From assembly GCA_963697285.1 (NCBI GenBank), contig CAVONI010000012.1, positions 1,249,822 through 1,313,821 of the forward strand: DNA of 64,000 nt, read 5' to 3'. Positions 43,851 through 52,270 of the stretch are shown here, in pieces. Within the stretch, counting starts at the first letter, position 1; the number at the start of each line of letters is the position of its first letter. The stretch is from JAEUQQ01 sp963697285. GTDB lineage: Bacteria; Acidobacteriota; Vicinamibacteria; Vicinamibacterales; JAFNAJ01. A program made the position numbers and the translations under genes. The notes under the pieces were generated by a model. The model was not told the origin of the DNA. It worked only from the letters and a program-made list of their open reading frames with translations, and searched no databases.

Positions 43851-45099
43851 TGGAGACTCCGTAGTAGGGAAGATCCTTCAGGCGCAGCACGCCGTTCGCC
43901 GCGCCGGCGCCGATGATGCGCTTCGCACGCAGGAACGACTGCGCGCGGTACTCGCTGTAGTCGGGATCGGCCGGCGCGAGGCTGTTGACGCGCACGTCAC
44001 CCGAGGCGTGGATGAAGCGCGCGCCGCCGAGCGAGATCGCGACGTGCGTCACCCGCTCCCTGCGCTGCGTCGTCGCGCGCGTGCCGAAGTACAGCAGGTC
44101 ACCTGGCCGCAGGTCGATGCCGCCTGACGTGTCGATGAGTTCACCGACGTCCACCTGCTGGCTCGCATCGCGCGGCAGCAGCACGCCGTTGAGGAAGAAC
44201 ACCGTCTTCGTGAACCCCGAGCAGTCCATGCCCTTCACCGACGTGCCGCCCCACAGGTAGGGCACGCCGACGAAGCGCTTCGCCGTGGCGACGATGGTCT
44301 CGGGCGTGTCGCGCGCGGCGGCCAGCCACGAGGTGTACCGCTGCGCCATCGCGTGGGGCACGACCGCCGTGCGGCCGTCGGGATACTCCACGCGATAGAA
44401 CTCCCACGGCGTAGACGAAGTTGCTGGCCGGCTCGGCGTTGACTCGCCCGTGAACGCGAGCAAGTCGCCGGCGACGACATCGCTTACGATCGGCGACGCT
44501 GGACCCTCGCCCTGCCGCACGAACGCCGCCTCGGTGGTGACGATGATCTTCGGCCGCAGCGACCACCGGGCGAACTCCGCGGGCGTCATCATGACCACCA
44601 CGTCCTCGGTCCATCCGAGGTAGCGGTCAGGCGTCTGGACGAAGTACCAGCCCTTGTCCTTCTTGAGGATGTTGAGCGGCGTGCCGAGCAGGGCCTGCGT
44701 GGCCATCTCGGCGGCGTGGGCGGGCTTCGTGCGGATGTTGGCGACGCTCACGCTGACGACGCCGAAAATCCTGTCGCCGAGATCGGGGTGCGGCAGCGCC
44801 TGGAGCTGGTCGTCGAACGTGTAGCGCGGATCCTTCGAGAGCAACGCGAGCAGCTCCTTCTTCATGGCGGCGGAGTGGATCTCGCCGGTGAGGGTGACCT
44901 TCGTCCCCGTGACCTCGGGACGCACATCGAAGACGGCCGTGCGGCTGTCGGGCGCGAGCGCGAGGCGCGCGGCGTCGAGGAGCGTGGTGAGCGCGTCGGG
45001 CTGGGCGGCCTGGGCGAACGCGACGTGAGACGAGAGGATGAAGAGAACGAGGAAGACGGCACCGCGTGACGCAGCGCGCAGCCGGCACGGAGCAGGCAT
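43843..45099 (-). CDS. exported NlpC/P60 endopeptidase with SH3-like domains
   Basis: A 418-residue protein. Signal peptide: GAVFLVLFILSSHVAFAQ. An N-terminal helical part precedes two SH3b-type modules (VSVSVANIRTKPAHAAEMAT and GWYFVQTPDRYLGWTEDVVV). The C-terminal NlpC/P60 domain is complete: YLWGGTSVKGMDCSGFTKT (Cys nucleophile), RVTHVAISLGG (His) and FIHASGD (third polar residue). This matches the YkfC-type gamma-D-glutamyl-diaminoacid endopeptidase that releases L-Ala-D-Glu from stem peptides. The adjacent epimerase supports that role strongly. Confidence 0.88.
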   Translation of the reverse strand: MPAPCRLRAASRGAVFLVLFILSSHVAFAQAAQPDALTTLLDAARLALAPDSRTAVFDVRPEVTGTKVTLTGEIHSAAMKKELLALLSKDPRYTFDDQLQALPHPDLGDRIFGVVSVSVANIRTKPAHAAEMATQALLGTPLNILKKDKGWYFVQTPDRYLGWTEDVVVMMTPAEFARWSLRPKIIVTTEAAFVRQGEGPASPIVSDVVAGDLLAFTGESTPSRPATSSTPWEFYRVEYPDGRTAVVPHAMAQRYTSWLAAARDTPETIVATAKRFVGVPYLWGGTSVKGMDCSGFTKTVFFLNGVLLPRDASQQVDVGELIDTSGGIDLRPGDLLYFGTRATTQRRERVTHVAISLGGARFIHASGDVRVNSLAPADPDYSEYRAQSFLRAKRIIGAGAANGVLRLKDLPYYGVSND

Positions 45100-45337
45100 T
45101 GCAGGTTCCTTTCAGCGGCGAACGGTGCGGGCGAGCCAGACGTGTGTCCACGGGGCCGGCACGGGATGGAATTCTACTCCCGCTGTCGTGCTGCACGCGC
45201 GTCGCGGGCCGCAGCGCCGGACGAGGATCCCCGCGGCCGCCCCGGATGCGGCCGGCTCGACGTTGTCGCTTCCGGCCCTGAAAAAGACGTGCGTTCGTCA
45301 GACATCCGCCAGCGTGCGTCATGTGACTACCCGGCTT

Positions 45338-45861
45338 ATGTGGGAAATCGTCACTGTCGGCGCCTTGCTCGCCTATACGGCAGCCGGAAACTTCAGTGCT
45401 GCGGCGGCAACTACCTGGCCAACAATCTCAACGACGGCGACATCGGCACCGGCGTGCTCAGCGACGGCCTGTATGCCATTCCTTTTGCCGGTGCCAGCTC
45501 GCTGACGCTCAATTTCGGCAGCACGAAGGTGCTGGGCTCGATCCCCATCTACAACGGTTACAGCAATCGCGACAACGGCACCTACACGCTGAAGGATGGC
45601 GCAGGCACGGTGCTGGGTGCCTGGACGATCGCGACGGTCCCGGGCGCGGGCGGAGGCACCAACGACGGCGTCGATTCGCTCTGGCTCAGGTTCCTGACGC
45701 CGGTGACGACCGACAAGCTGGTCTTCAACACCACCTCAGCGGAAAACAGCACGAACAGCTACCGCGAAATCCAGGTCTTCGGCGTTCCTGAGCCAACAAG
45801 CCTGGCGCTGGTCGGCCTGGCCCTGGCCGGAGTCGGTGTCAGCCGCCGTCGGCGGCGGTAG
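45338..45861 (+). CDS. PEP-CTERM protein with discoidin-like domain, N-terminus broken
   Basis: From 45410 the frame encodes GGNYLANNLNDGDIGTGVLS, LTLNFGSTKVLGSIPIYNGY and the C-terminal VPEPTSLALVGLALAGVGVS with an RRRRR end: a F5/8-type carbohydrate-binding domain with a PEP-CTERM signal. The domain's first strand (GALLAYTAAGNFSAA) is in another frame from ATG 45338; one missing base near 45403 would join them. No signal peptide is visible, so the gene has lost its true start or is an exported-protein remnant. No good promoter was recognised. Confidence 0.6.
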
Positions 45862-45897
45862 CCAACACAGGCAGGGGACGCAGGCCTGATCCGCAAA

Positions 45898-45929
45898 GGG
45901 CCGCACTGGGGTGCGGCCCCTACACCTGG
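45898..45929. repeat. dispersed palindromic repeat, copy 4
   Basis: A perfect GGGCCGCACTGGGGTGCGGC core with CCCTACACCTGGC, 37 bp after the PEP-CTERM gene. A companion block (CGACACGACGTCGGGCG) follows at about 45978. Confidence 0.78.
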
Positions 45930-46017
45930 CCAACCACCATCCCGATCAGGTGCCATCCCGATCAGGCACCGCCCGGGCGACACGACGTCGGGCGTTTGCG
46001 GCACGGCGTCACACGAC

Positions 46018-46044
46018 GGGCCGCGCGGGGGCGCGGCCCCTACG
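46018..46044. repeat. dispersed palindromic repeat, copy 5
   Basis: The GGGCCGCGCGGGGGCGCGGC variant with CCCTACG, overlapping the last codons of the creatininase-family gene. Only 90 bp from copy 4, in inverted context of two convergent genes. Confidence 0.75.
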
Positions 46045-46915
46045 GGGCGATCGATTTCCTGATCGCCTCGACCGTCCGGTCGGCGTGGAAGTCGATGATG
46101 CGCTTGCCGAGCGCGATGGTCTTTTCCAGCGGGTTGAGGTCGACGCCGTTGATCGAGAACTTGCCCTTCGCGATCCGCTGCTTCGCGCGGATCAGGGTGG
46201 GATCGACGGTCGCGATGACGGCCTCGATGGCCACCTCGTCGTGGAGCGCCTCGTCGACCTCGCGGATGCCCTGGCTCTCGAGCCACTTCGTCAGGGCCAT
46301 GTTGTCGTAGTACTCGGCGATGTAGTGGACGCGGGCCTTCTTCCCCACCCACCGCTCGTTCAGTTCGGCCGCGACTTCCTTCATCCCGGCCTGGTTGCCG
46401 CCGCTGTCGCCGATCATGACGATGTTCTGGAAGCCGCCCACCTGCAGGCTCGTCGCGATGTCGGCGAGCAGCCGCTTGTAGGTGTCGGCCTGCATCGAGA
46501 TGCTGCCGGAGTACCGCATCGCGGCCGTGGGCGGATCGAAGTTGCCCTCGGGCACGAACGGGACGACCGGGGCCACCAGCGCGTTGCCCAGCTTGCGCGC
46601 GATGGCCTCGGCGGTCGCCCTCACCACGTAGTTGTGCTTCCCCATCGCCAGGTACGGTCCGTTCATCTCGACGCCGCCGGTCGCGATGATGGCGGTCGTC
46701 TTCCCCGCGCGCATCGCGTCGCGCACTTCCATCCAGGTCAGCTCCTCGATGAACACCGAGTCGTGCGCGTCGAGGATGCGGGGCGTGTTGGGATCGGGCG
46801 ACGTCCCCGACGATCCCGCGCGGGCCACCGGCGGCGTCTGCGCGGCGCCGATCGCCAGGGACACGAAGAACCACACCACCGCCAACACGCCGGAGCACGC
46901 CCGTTGAGACGACAT
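46040..46915 (-). CDS. exported creatininase-family amidohydrolase
   Basis: A 291-residue protein. A signal peptide (CSGVLAVVWFFVSLAIGAAQ) is followed by the creatininase fold: IEELTWMEVRDAMRAGKTTA, GGVEMNGPYLAMGKHNYVV (metal Glu and His), NIVMIGDSGGN (Asp) and AEYYDNM. ATG 46915 is preferred over ATG 46927. The family opens cyclic or linear amides (creatinine, MftE-type peptide processing). Export is unusual and its substrate is unknown. It follows the TonB receptor gene by about 44 bp and is probably cotranscribed, suggesting action on a compound brought to or through the outer membrane. Confidence 0.82.
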   Translation of the reverse strand: MSSQRACSGVLAVVWFFVSLAIGAAQTPPVARAGSSGTSPDPNTPRILDAHDSVFIEELTWMEVRDAMRAGKTTAIIATGGVEMNGPYLAMGKHNYVVRATAEAIARKLGNALVAPVVPFVPEGNFDPPTAAMRYSGSISMQADTYKRLLADIATSLQVGGFQNIVMIGDSGGNQAGMKEVAAELNERWVGKKARVHYIAEYYDNMALTKWLESQGIREVDEALHDEVAIEAVIATVDPTLIRAKQRIAKGKFSINGVDLNPLEKTIALGKRIIDFHADRTVEAIRKSIAP

Positions 46916-46958
46916 CGACCACCTCATGTCTGATGAAGAGAACGTCCTGAGCTCGGGA

Positions 46959-49824
46959 TTAGAACGCGAAGCGGAGCCCCCACTGAATCTGTCGTGCGTC
47001 GTACGCCGAGTTCCGGATCAGGAACGACGACGAGATGATGTTCCCGTTCACGGTCGACGAGGAGTAGTTGGTGCGGTTCAGGACGTTGTACCCCTCCATG
47101 AACAGCTGGAACTGCCGGTCGCCGCCGACGGCAATCGACTTCGTGAGGCGCATGTCGAGCGTGACGTACGGGTTCAGCTCGAACAGCGAGGCATCGACCG
47201 GCGGGAGGTTTCGCGTCGCCCGCAAGGCGTTGATGATGGTCCGCGCTTCTTCGACCTTCGAACGGCCCACCGTGATGTTGAGGCCCTCGGGGCGATCGTT
47301 CTGCGTCTGGCCGTCGCCGTCGATGTCGAACCCGGCCTGCACGTTGTAGGGCGCGCCGCTCAGCGCCTTGAAGATCCCGCTGACCTCGATGCCCCACGGC
47401 AGCGACGTCGACATCGCAAGCGCCAGGTTGTGCCGGGTGTCCTGGCCGCTGTAGCCGGTTTCCTGCGGCGTCCGCATCGTGCCCATGTAGTTGGCGTAGT
47501 GCACGACGCCGTCGAGGTACGTCCGCGACAGCGTGTACGACAGCTGCAGGCTGTTGGCGCCCTTCACGCGCGTGCGCATCTGCACCTCGAGGGCGTCGTA
47601 CCAGCTCTTCGTGTTGTTGCCCCAGACCTTGACGACGGTGAACTGCTTGACCGGCCGCGGATTCGCCGCGCTGATCCGCCCGGTCGCCGGCAGGTTCTGG
47701 TCCATCGACCCCACCTGGTCGTAGCCCGCCGCGTGCACGTAGTCGACGTCGAGCGACGTGTCCTTCCACAACTGCATGCCCACACCGACCGTCGTCGTCT
47801 GCTGGCTCGGGAGGACGTAGTCGTTGGCGAGCAGCGCCAGCGACCGTGCGCCCCCTGCCCTGACCAGCTCCTCGGGCGTCTTCCCCCCGAGGATCGCGTT
47901 GATGTCGGGATAGAGGCGCAGCTTCTCGGGATCCTCGATGCGCACGGCGTTGCTGAGCGTCCCGGCCTGGTCGGATTGCTGGAAGTACGGCCGGTTGCGC
48001 GTGATGTAGAGCCCCCAGCCCGCGCGCGCCACGAGCCGGCCGTTCCCGCGCACGTCCCAGGTGATGCCCAGCCGCGGCTGCAGGTTGTTCGTGTCGTTCC
48101 CGCGATCGGCGCTCGACGAAGTTCTCGATCCCGGCAAACGCCGGATCGGCCAGCAGCGATTCGTAGATCTCCTTCGAGCGCAGGTCGGTGTCGTAGTCGT
48201 ACCTCAGGCCCAGGTTCAGGCGCACGCGGTCGGCGACGCGCCAGTTGTCCTGCGCGTACAGGGCCAGCTGATACGACGAGAACGGGAAGTTGCCGGGCGA
48301 CTGGATGACGAGCGAGATCGGCCAGGTCGCCCTGACGTTCGGATCGAAGGGCAGGTCGGTCGTGAAGGCGAACTGCCCGCTCTCGTTCGCATGCGACTCG
48401 TAGGTCGAGGTCGAGTAGCCAAGCTCTCCGCCGAACTTCAGGTCGTGCCGCGACTTGGTCAGGAACAACGTGTCGTTCATCCAGAAGTGCTTGCGCGGGA
48501 ACTGCTGCGGCCACGTGGCGGGCTGGCCCGTCGTCACCGACGGCCGGATGATGGCCGAGTCGCGGCTGTAGACGTCGGTCCCGACGTTCTGCGTCATGTA
48601 GTGGATGCGCGCGCTGTTCACGAGCGCATTCGAGAAGATCGCGGTGCTCTCGGCGATGATGCTGTGGGTGCGGCTCCAGTCGTCGCCCTGCTGCGTGTCA
48701 GACGAGGGGTTGCCCGAGCGCAGGATGAACTGGTTGTCGTACGCGTACCGCGCCATCATCGACACCTTGCTGGTCAACTGGTGATCGAGCTTGGCGATGG
48801 CCAGGTGGTTGGTCCGCCCCGACGGAAACGTGCCGTTCTCGCGCGTCGCGAAGGGATTGGTCGCCGGCAGCGCGATGATCTTGAAGTTGTTGACGTCGTT
48901 GTACTCGTAGCTCCCGAAGTAGTGCGTGCGGTTGACCACGACGGGGCCGCCAATCGTGCCGCCCCCGCGGAACTGCTGGTACTCCGGCTTGGTCTTGGCG
49001 AACGAGTTCTTGGCGTTGAGCGCGTCGTCGCGGCCGAAGTAGTAGGCCGAGCCGTCGAGGTTGTTCGTCCCCGACTTCGAGATGACGGTGACCACCGCCG
49101 ACAGCGCGTTGCCGTACTGCGCGTCGAACTGGTTGCGGAAGACCTTGAACTCCTGCACGGCGTCCTGCGACATGTTGATCGTCGGCACGCCCTGGATGAC
49201 ATCGTCGATGTCGCCGCCGTCGATGATCGTGGTGAACGAGTTGCGCTGGTCGGCGGCGCCGCCGAACTTCGTGGTGGCGAAGCGGCTCGGCCGCTGGTCG
49301 GGAGCGGCGCTCGGCAGCAGTTGCGCCAGCGTCACGAAGTTCCGCTCGAGCACGGGCAGCGACGCGATCTGTTCGCCGACGATGGCGGCCGAGGGCTGCG
49401 ACCTGGCCACCTCGACGAGCGGGACGGCCCCCGACACGGTCACGTCTTCTTTCACGCCGCCCACGCCGAGCCGGAAGTCGATCGTCGCCTCGGCGCCGAT
49501 GGTCAGGGTGATCTCCCGCGCCTCGGGCGTGAAGCCCGGCAGGTCGGCGACGACCTTGTAGCGGCCTGGCTGCAGGGCCACCGCCCGGTACTTGCCCTCG
49601 GCATCGGTCACCGGCACCTGCTGTGTGCCGGTGGCGATGTTGGTGACCGTGACGGTGACGCCGGGCAGCATGCCGCCGCTCTGATCCGACACGACGCCCG
49701 ACAGGTTGGCGGCCGATGTCTGTGCCCCGGCGGGCGTGCGCGCGATCAACAGGACGATGAGCGACAGGACGATGCAGCCTGCCCTCGACACTCGTGAGAC
49801 AGGATCGATGATTGCGGGGCGCAT
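46959..49824 (-). CDS. Oar-like TonB-dependent receptor (one frameshift)
   Basis: About 955 residues. ATG 49824 follows GGAGG. Signal peptide, then a carboxypeptidase-regulatory-like Ig domain (LSGVVSDQSGGMLPGVTVTV and VALQPGRYKVVADLPGFTP), a plug domain (SAAIVGEQIASLPVLERNFV) and a large barrel of many strands. It ends WGLRFAF with the C-terminal aromatic residue typical of outer-membrane barrels. A one-base insertion near 48112 (GAGCGCCGATCG) splits it; deleting one C joins VE to ADRGNDTNNLQPRLG. Expected to bind and import a large or complex ligand using TonB energy. No TonB box was clear. Confidence 0.85.
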
Positions 49825-50352
49825 GGAGACCTCCAGGGAATCTCGGGTGACCGGGCGGCTTCGCCGAGATGTGGTGCCGGATCGCAACACGAGGCGATTG
49901 GACGGAAGGTTGGTCCCGGGTCGAACAGATTGGCAACGAACACGGGGATTATGACCTCGGCCGTCGCCTTGTCAAGGGACGGCCGCGTCGTCGGTCGCCC
50001 GCATGACCTGTCCGGGCCGCGCCCTTCGGCAAGCTCAGGGCCGCGCCCTTCGGCGAGTTCAGGGCCGCGCGGGGGCGCGGCCCCTACACCTGGTAACCAT
50101 TGGGTGGCGGCGCGCCGGCAACCGGCCAATCCATTGGCCACCTCGGCTTGAAAGCTAGCCTCATCTGTAGCAGTGAAAAAACGCGTGATTGCGACGGAAA
50201 ATCGACCGCCGCCAGGCGGGAGGTCTCAAACCGGCCAAATCCATTTGTCGCCCTCGTGTCGGATTTTCGTCTCCGCTCTGGGGGTACTCATGGCCCTTCT
50301 CGTGCATTCCTCGCGCGTGGGTAATGTCACCCCATCGCCCCCTGTGAGCCTC
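49825..50352. other. 528-bp intergenic region with repeats between divergent genes
   Basis: It separates the TonB receptor gene from the divergently transcribed subtilase. At 50022-50060 lie two direct copies of GGCCGCGCCCTTCGGC(A/G)AG followed by the palindromic repeat (50062-50093). Both divergent promoters should be here. An in-frame extension of the subtilase to 50173 looks non-coding. Confidence 0.55.
50062..50093. repeat. dispersed palindromic repeat, copy 6
   Basis: GGGCCGCGCGGGGGCGCGGC with CCCTACACCTGG, the same G-rich variant as copy 5, preceded by two tandem CCGCGCCCTTCGGC-type units. Confidence 0.78.
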
Positions 50353-52110
50353 ATGTCTACGTTCGATCCCTCCGCTCACGTGCCGGTCTCACGACGCGCC
50401 GTTGTCACGGTGCGCGTGCTCTCGCTGGTGCTCGCCGCCATCGTCCTCTTCACGCAGCTTGCGGCCGCAGGTCCGCATCGCGCCCGTCTCGCGTCGAACA
50501 CCGCGCGGTTCCTGAAGCAGGGCGCCGGCGCGGCCACCGTGATCGTGCCGGGCACCGACGCGCAGATCGACAGCGTCGCCCGCACGCACGGGCTCGTGAT
50601 CGACAAGCGCCTCGCGGGCGCCGCCGTCTTCACCGTCACCCCCGACCAGCTCGCGGCGCTGAGCGCCGACGCGAACGTCGCCACCATCGCCAACGACGAT
50701 GTGGTGAGCGCCTCGTCTGGGGTGACCGACGAGACCGTGGGCGCCGACCAGGTGCGTGCGGGGATTGCGGCGATCGGGACGCCGACCGGGAAGCTCGTGG
50801 GCGTGGCGCTGATCGACTCCGGCGTGGCGCCGCACGGCGACCTGCGCGGCAGCGTGGTGGCGTGCGTCGACTTCGTGCGGGGCACGCGGCAGTGCGGCGA
50901 CCCCTACGGGCACGGGACGCACCTGGCGGGGATCATCAGCGGCAAGGGCTCGACGCGCGGCATCGCGCCCGACGCGCACATCGTGTCGCTGCGCGTGCTG
51001 GATGGCGAGGGCAGCGGGACGACCAGCGACGTGATCGCGGCGATCGACTGGGCCGTGAAGAACCGCCAGCTGTATGCGCTGCGGGTCATCAACCTCTCGC
51101 TGGGCCATGCGGCGACGCAGTCGGCCTACGACGATCCGCTGGCGCTGGCCGTCGAGCGGGCCGTGCGTGCGGGGCTGGTGGTGGTGACGTCGGCGGGCAA
51201 CATGGGCAAGACGCCGGATGGGCGCCCGGTGCTTGGCGCCGTGTCGTCGCCGGGGACGTCGCCGTCGGCGCTGACCGTGGGCGCGGTGAACGCGAAGGGC
51301 ACGCCGCAGCGGTCAGACGACGTGATGGCGACGTACAGCTCGCGTGGGCCGACGTACAAGGACGGGCTGTTGAAGCCCGACGTGGTGGCGCCGGGCAACA
51401 AGATCGTCTCGACCGCGTCGGCGGGGTCGTCGGTGTTCGTGAAGTACCCGTCGCTGGTGACGACGGGCGGTGGCGGCGTCTACATGAACCTGTCGGGGAC
51501 GAGCCAGTCGGCGGCGGTGGTGTCGGGCGTGGCGGCGCTGATGATCGAGGCGAACCCGCGGCTGCGTCCGCAGCAGGTGAAGTGGGCGTTGCAGGTGACG
51601 TCGAGCAAGGTGGCGGGCGCCGGGCTGATCGAGCAGGGCGCCGGCGAGGTGAACGCCCTGGCGGCGACGCTGCTGGCGGGCCAGCGTGCGGTGCAGTTGC
51701 CGGCGACGACCATCGCGGGCGAGAGCGTGAAGCCGTCGGGGATTGCCTGGAACGCGAAGGCGACGAGCACGTCAGACGCGAACACCCTGATCTGGGGCGA
51801 CACCCTCATCTGGGGCGACACCCTCATCTGGGGCGACACCCTCATCTGGGGCGACACCCTCATCTGGGGCGACACCCTCATCTGGGGCGACACCCTCATC
51901 TGGGGCGACACCCTCATCTGGGGCGACACCCTCATCTGGGGCGACACCCTCATCTGGGGCGACACCCTCATCTGGGGCGACACCCTCATCTGGGGCGACA
52001 CCCTCATCTGGGGCGACACCCTCATCTGGGGCGACACCCTCATCTGGGGCGATACCCTCATCTGGGGCGACACCCTCATCTGGGGCGATACGCTCATCTG
52101 GGGGGACTAA
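50353..52110 (+). CDS. exported S8 subtilase with 18-copy TLIWGD C-terminal repeat
   Basis: A 585-residue secreted serine protease. ATG 50353 is the chosen start (GTG 50344 is possible). A signal peptide (VLSLVLAAIVLFTQLAAAG) and inhibitor-type prodomain (ATVIVPGTDAQIDSVART) lead into the S8 domain: VALIDSGVAPH (Asp), GHGTHLAGII (His), INLSLG, and YMNLSGTSQSAAVVSG (Ser). The tail is 18 perfect hexapeptide repeats TLIWGD (51784-52107), ending with the stop codon. Such short Trp-containing repeats in secreted subtilases may fold as a beta-solenoid or act as a surface anchor. Activity is likely; tail function is unknown. Confidence 0.9.
   Translation: MSTFDPSAHVPVSRRAVVTVRVLSLVLAAIVLFTQLAAAGPHRARLASNTARFLKQGAGAATVIVPGTDAQIDSVARTHGLVIDKRLAGAAVFTVTPDQLAALSADANVATIANDDVVSASSGVTDETVGADQVRAGIAAIGTPTGKLVGVALIDSGVAPHGDLRGSVVACVDFVRGTRQCGDPYGHGTHLAGIISGKGSTRGIAPDAHIVSLRVLDGEGSGTTSDVIAAIDWAVKNRQLYALRVINLSLGHAATQSAYDDPLALAVERAVRAGLVVVTSAGNMGKTPDGRPVLGAVSSPGTSPSALTVGAVNAKGTPQRSDDVMATYSSRGPTYKDGLLKPDVVAPGNKIVSTASAGSSVFVKYPSLVTTGGGGVYMNLSGTSQSAAVVSGVAALMIEANPRLRPQQVKWALQVTSSKVAGAGLIEQGAGEVNALAATLLAGQRAVQLPATTIAGESVKPSGIAWNAKATSTSDANTLIWGDTLIWGDTLIWGDTLIWGDTLIWGDTLIWGDTLIWGDTLIWGDTLIWGDTLIWGDTLIWGDTLIWGDTLIWGDTLIWGDTLIWGDTLIWGDTLIWGDTLIWGD
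51784..52107 (+). repeat. 18 tandem copies of an 18-bp coding repeat
   Basis: The unit ACCCTCATCTGGGGCGAC (reading TLIWGD) is repeated 18 times almost without change (a few GAT/GAC and CTG/CTC differences). Near-perfect identity suggests recent expansion by slippage or unequal crossing over. Confidence 0.95.
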
Positions 52111-52270
52111 GGGCGATAGGATGGCTCGTCTCTGCGTTGCGTTCTTCACGAACCAAGGTCGCCCGTCGTGCTGTCGGAGGCGTCGGGACCAGAGCCCTTG
52201 TCGCCCCCCCAGGGTACCGGTCGATCCGGAGTCCCCCCTGCCGTTCCTGCATCTCGCCTGATAACTTCCG

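Noticed and set aside
45085..45101. A possible sigma-54 site before the third PEP-CTERM gene
   Set aside because: Spacing fits but the -24 half (CGGAGC) is poor and it lies within the start of the opposite-strand peptidase gene.
46924..46958. The TonB receptor frame extended to 46924
   Set aside because: That frame is out of register after the 48112 shift; the true end is the WGLRFAF stop at 46959.
51784..52107. Regular 18-bp repeats as a possible CRISPR array
   Set aside because: There are no spacers; the repeat is coding and ends the subtilase gene.
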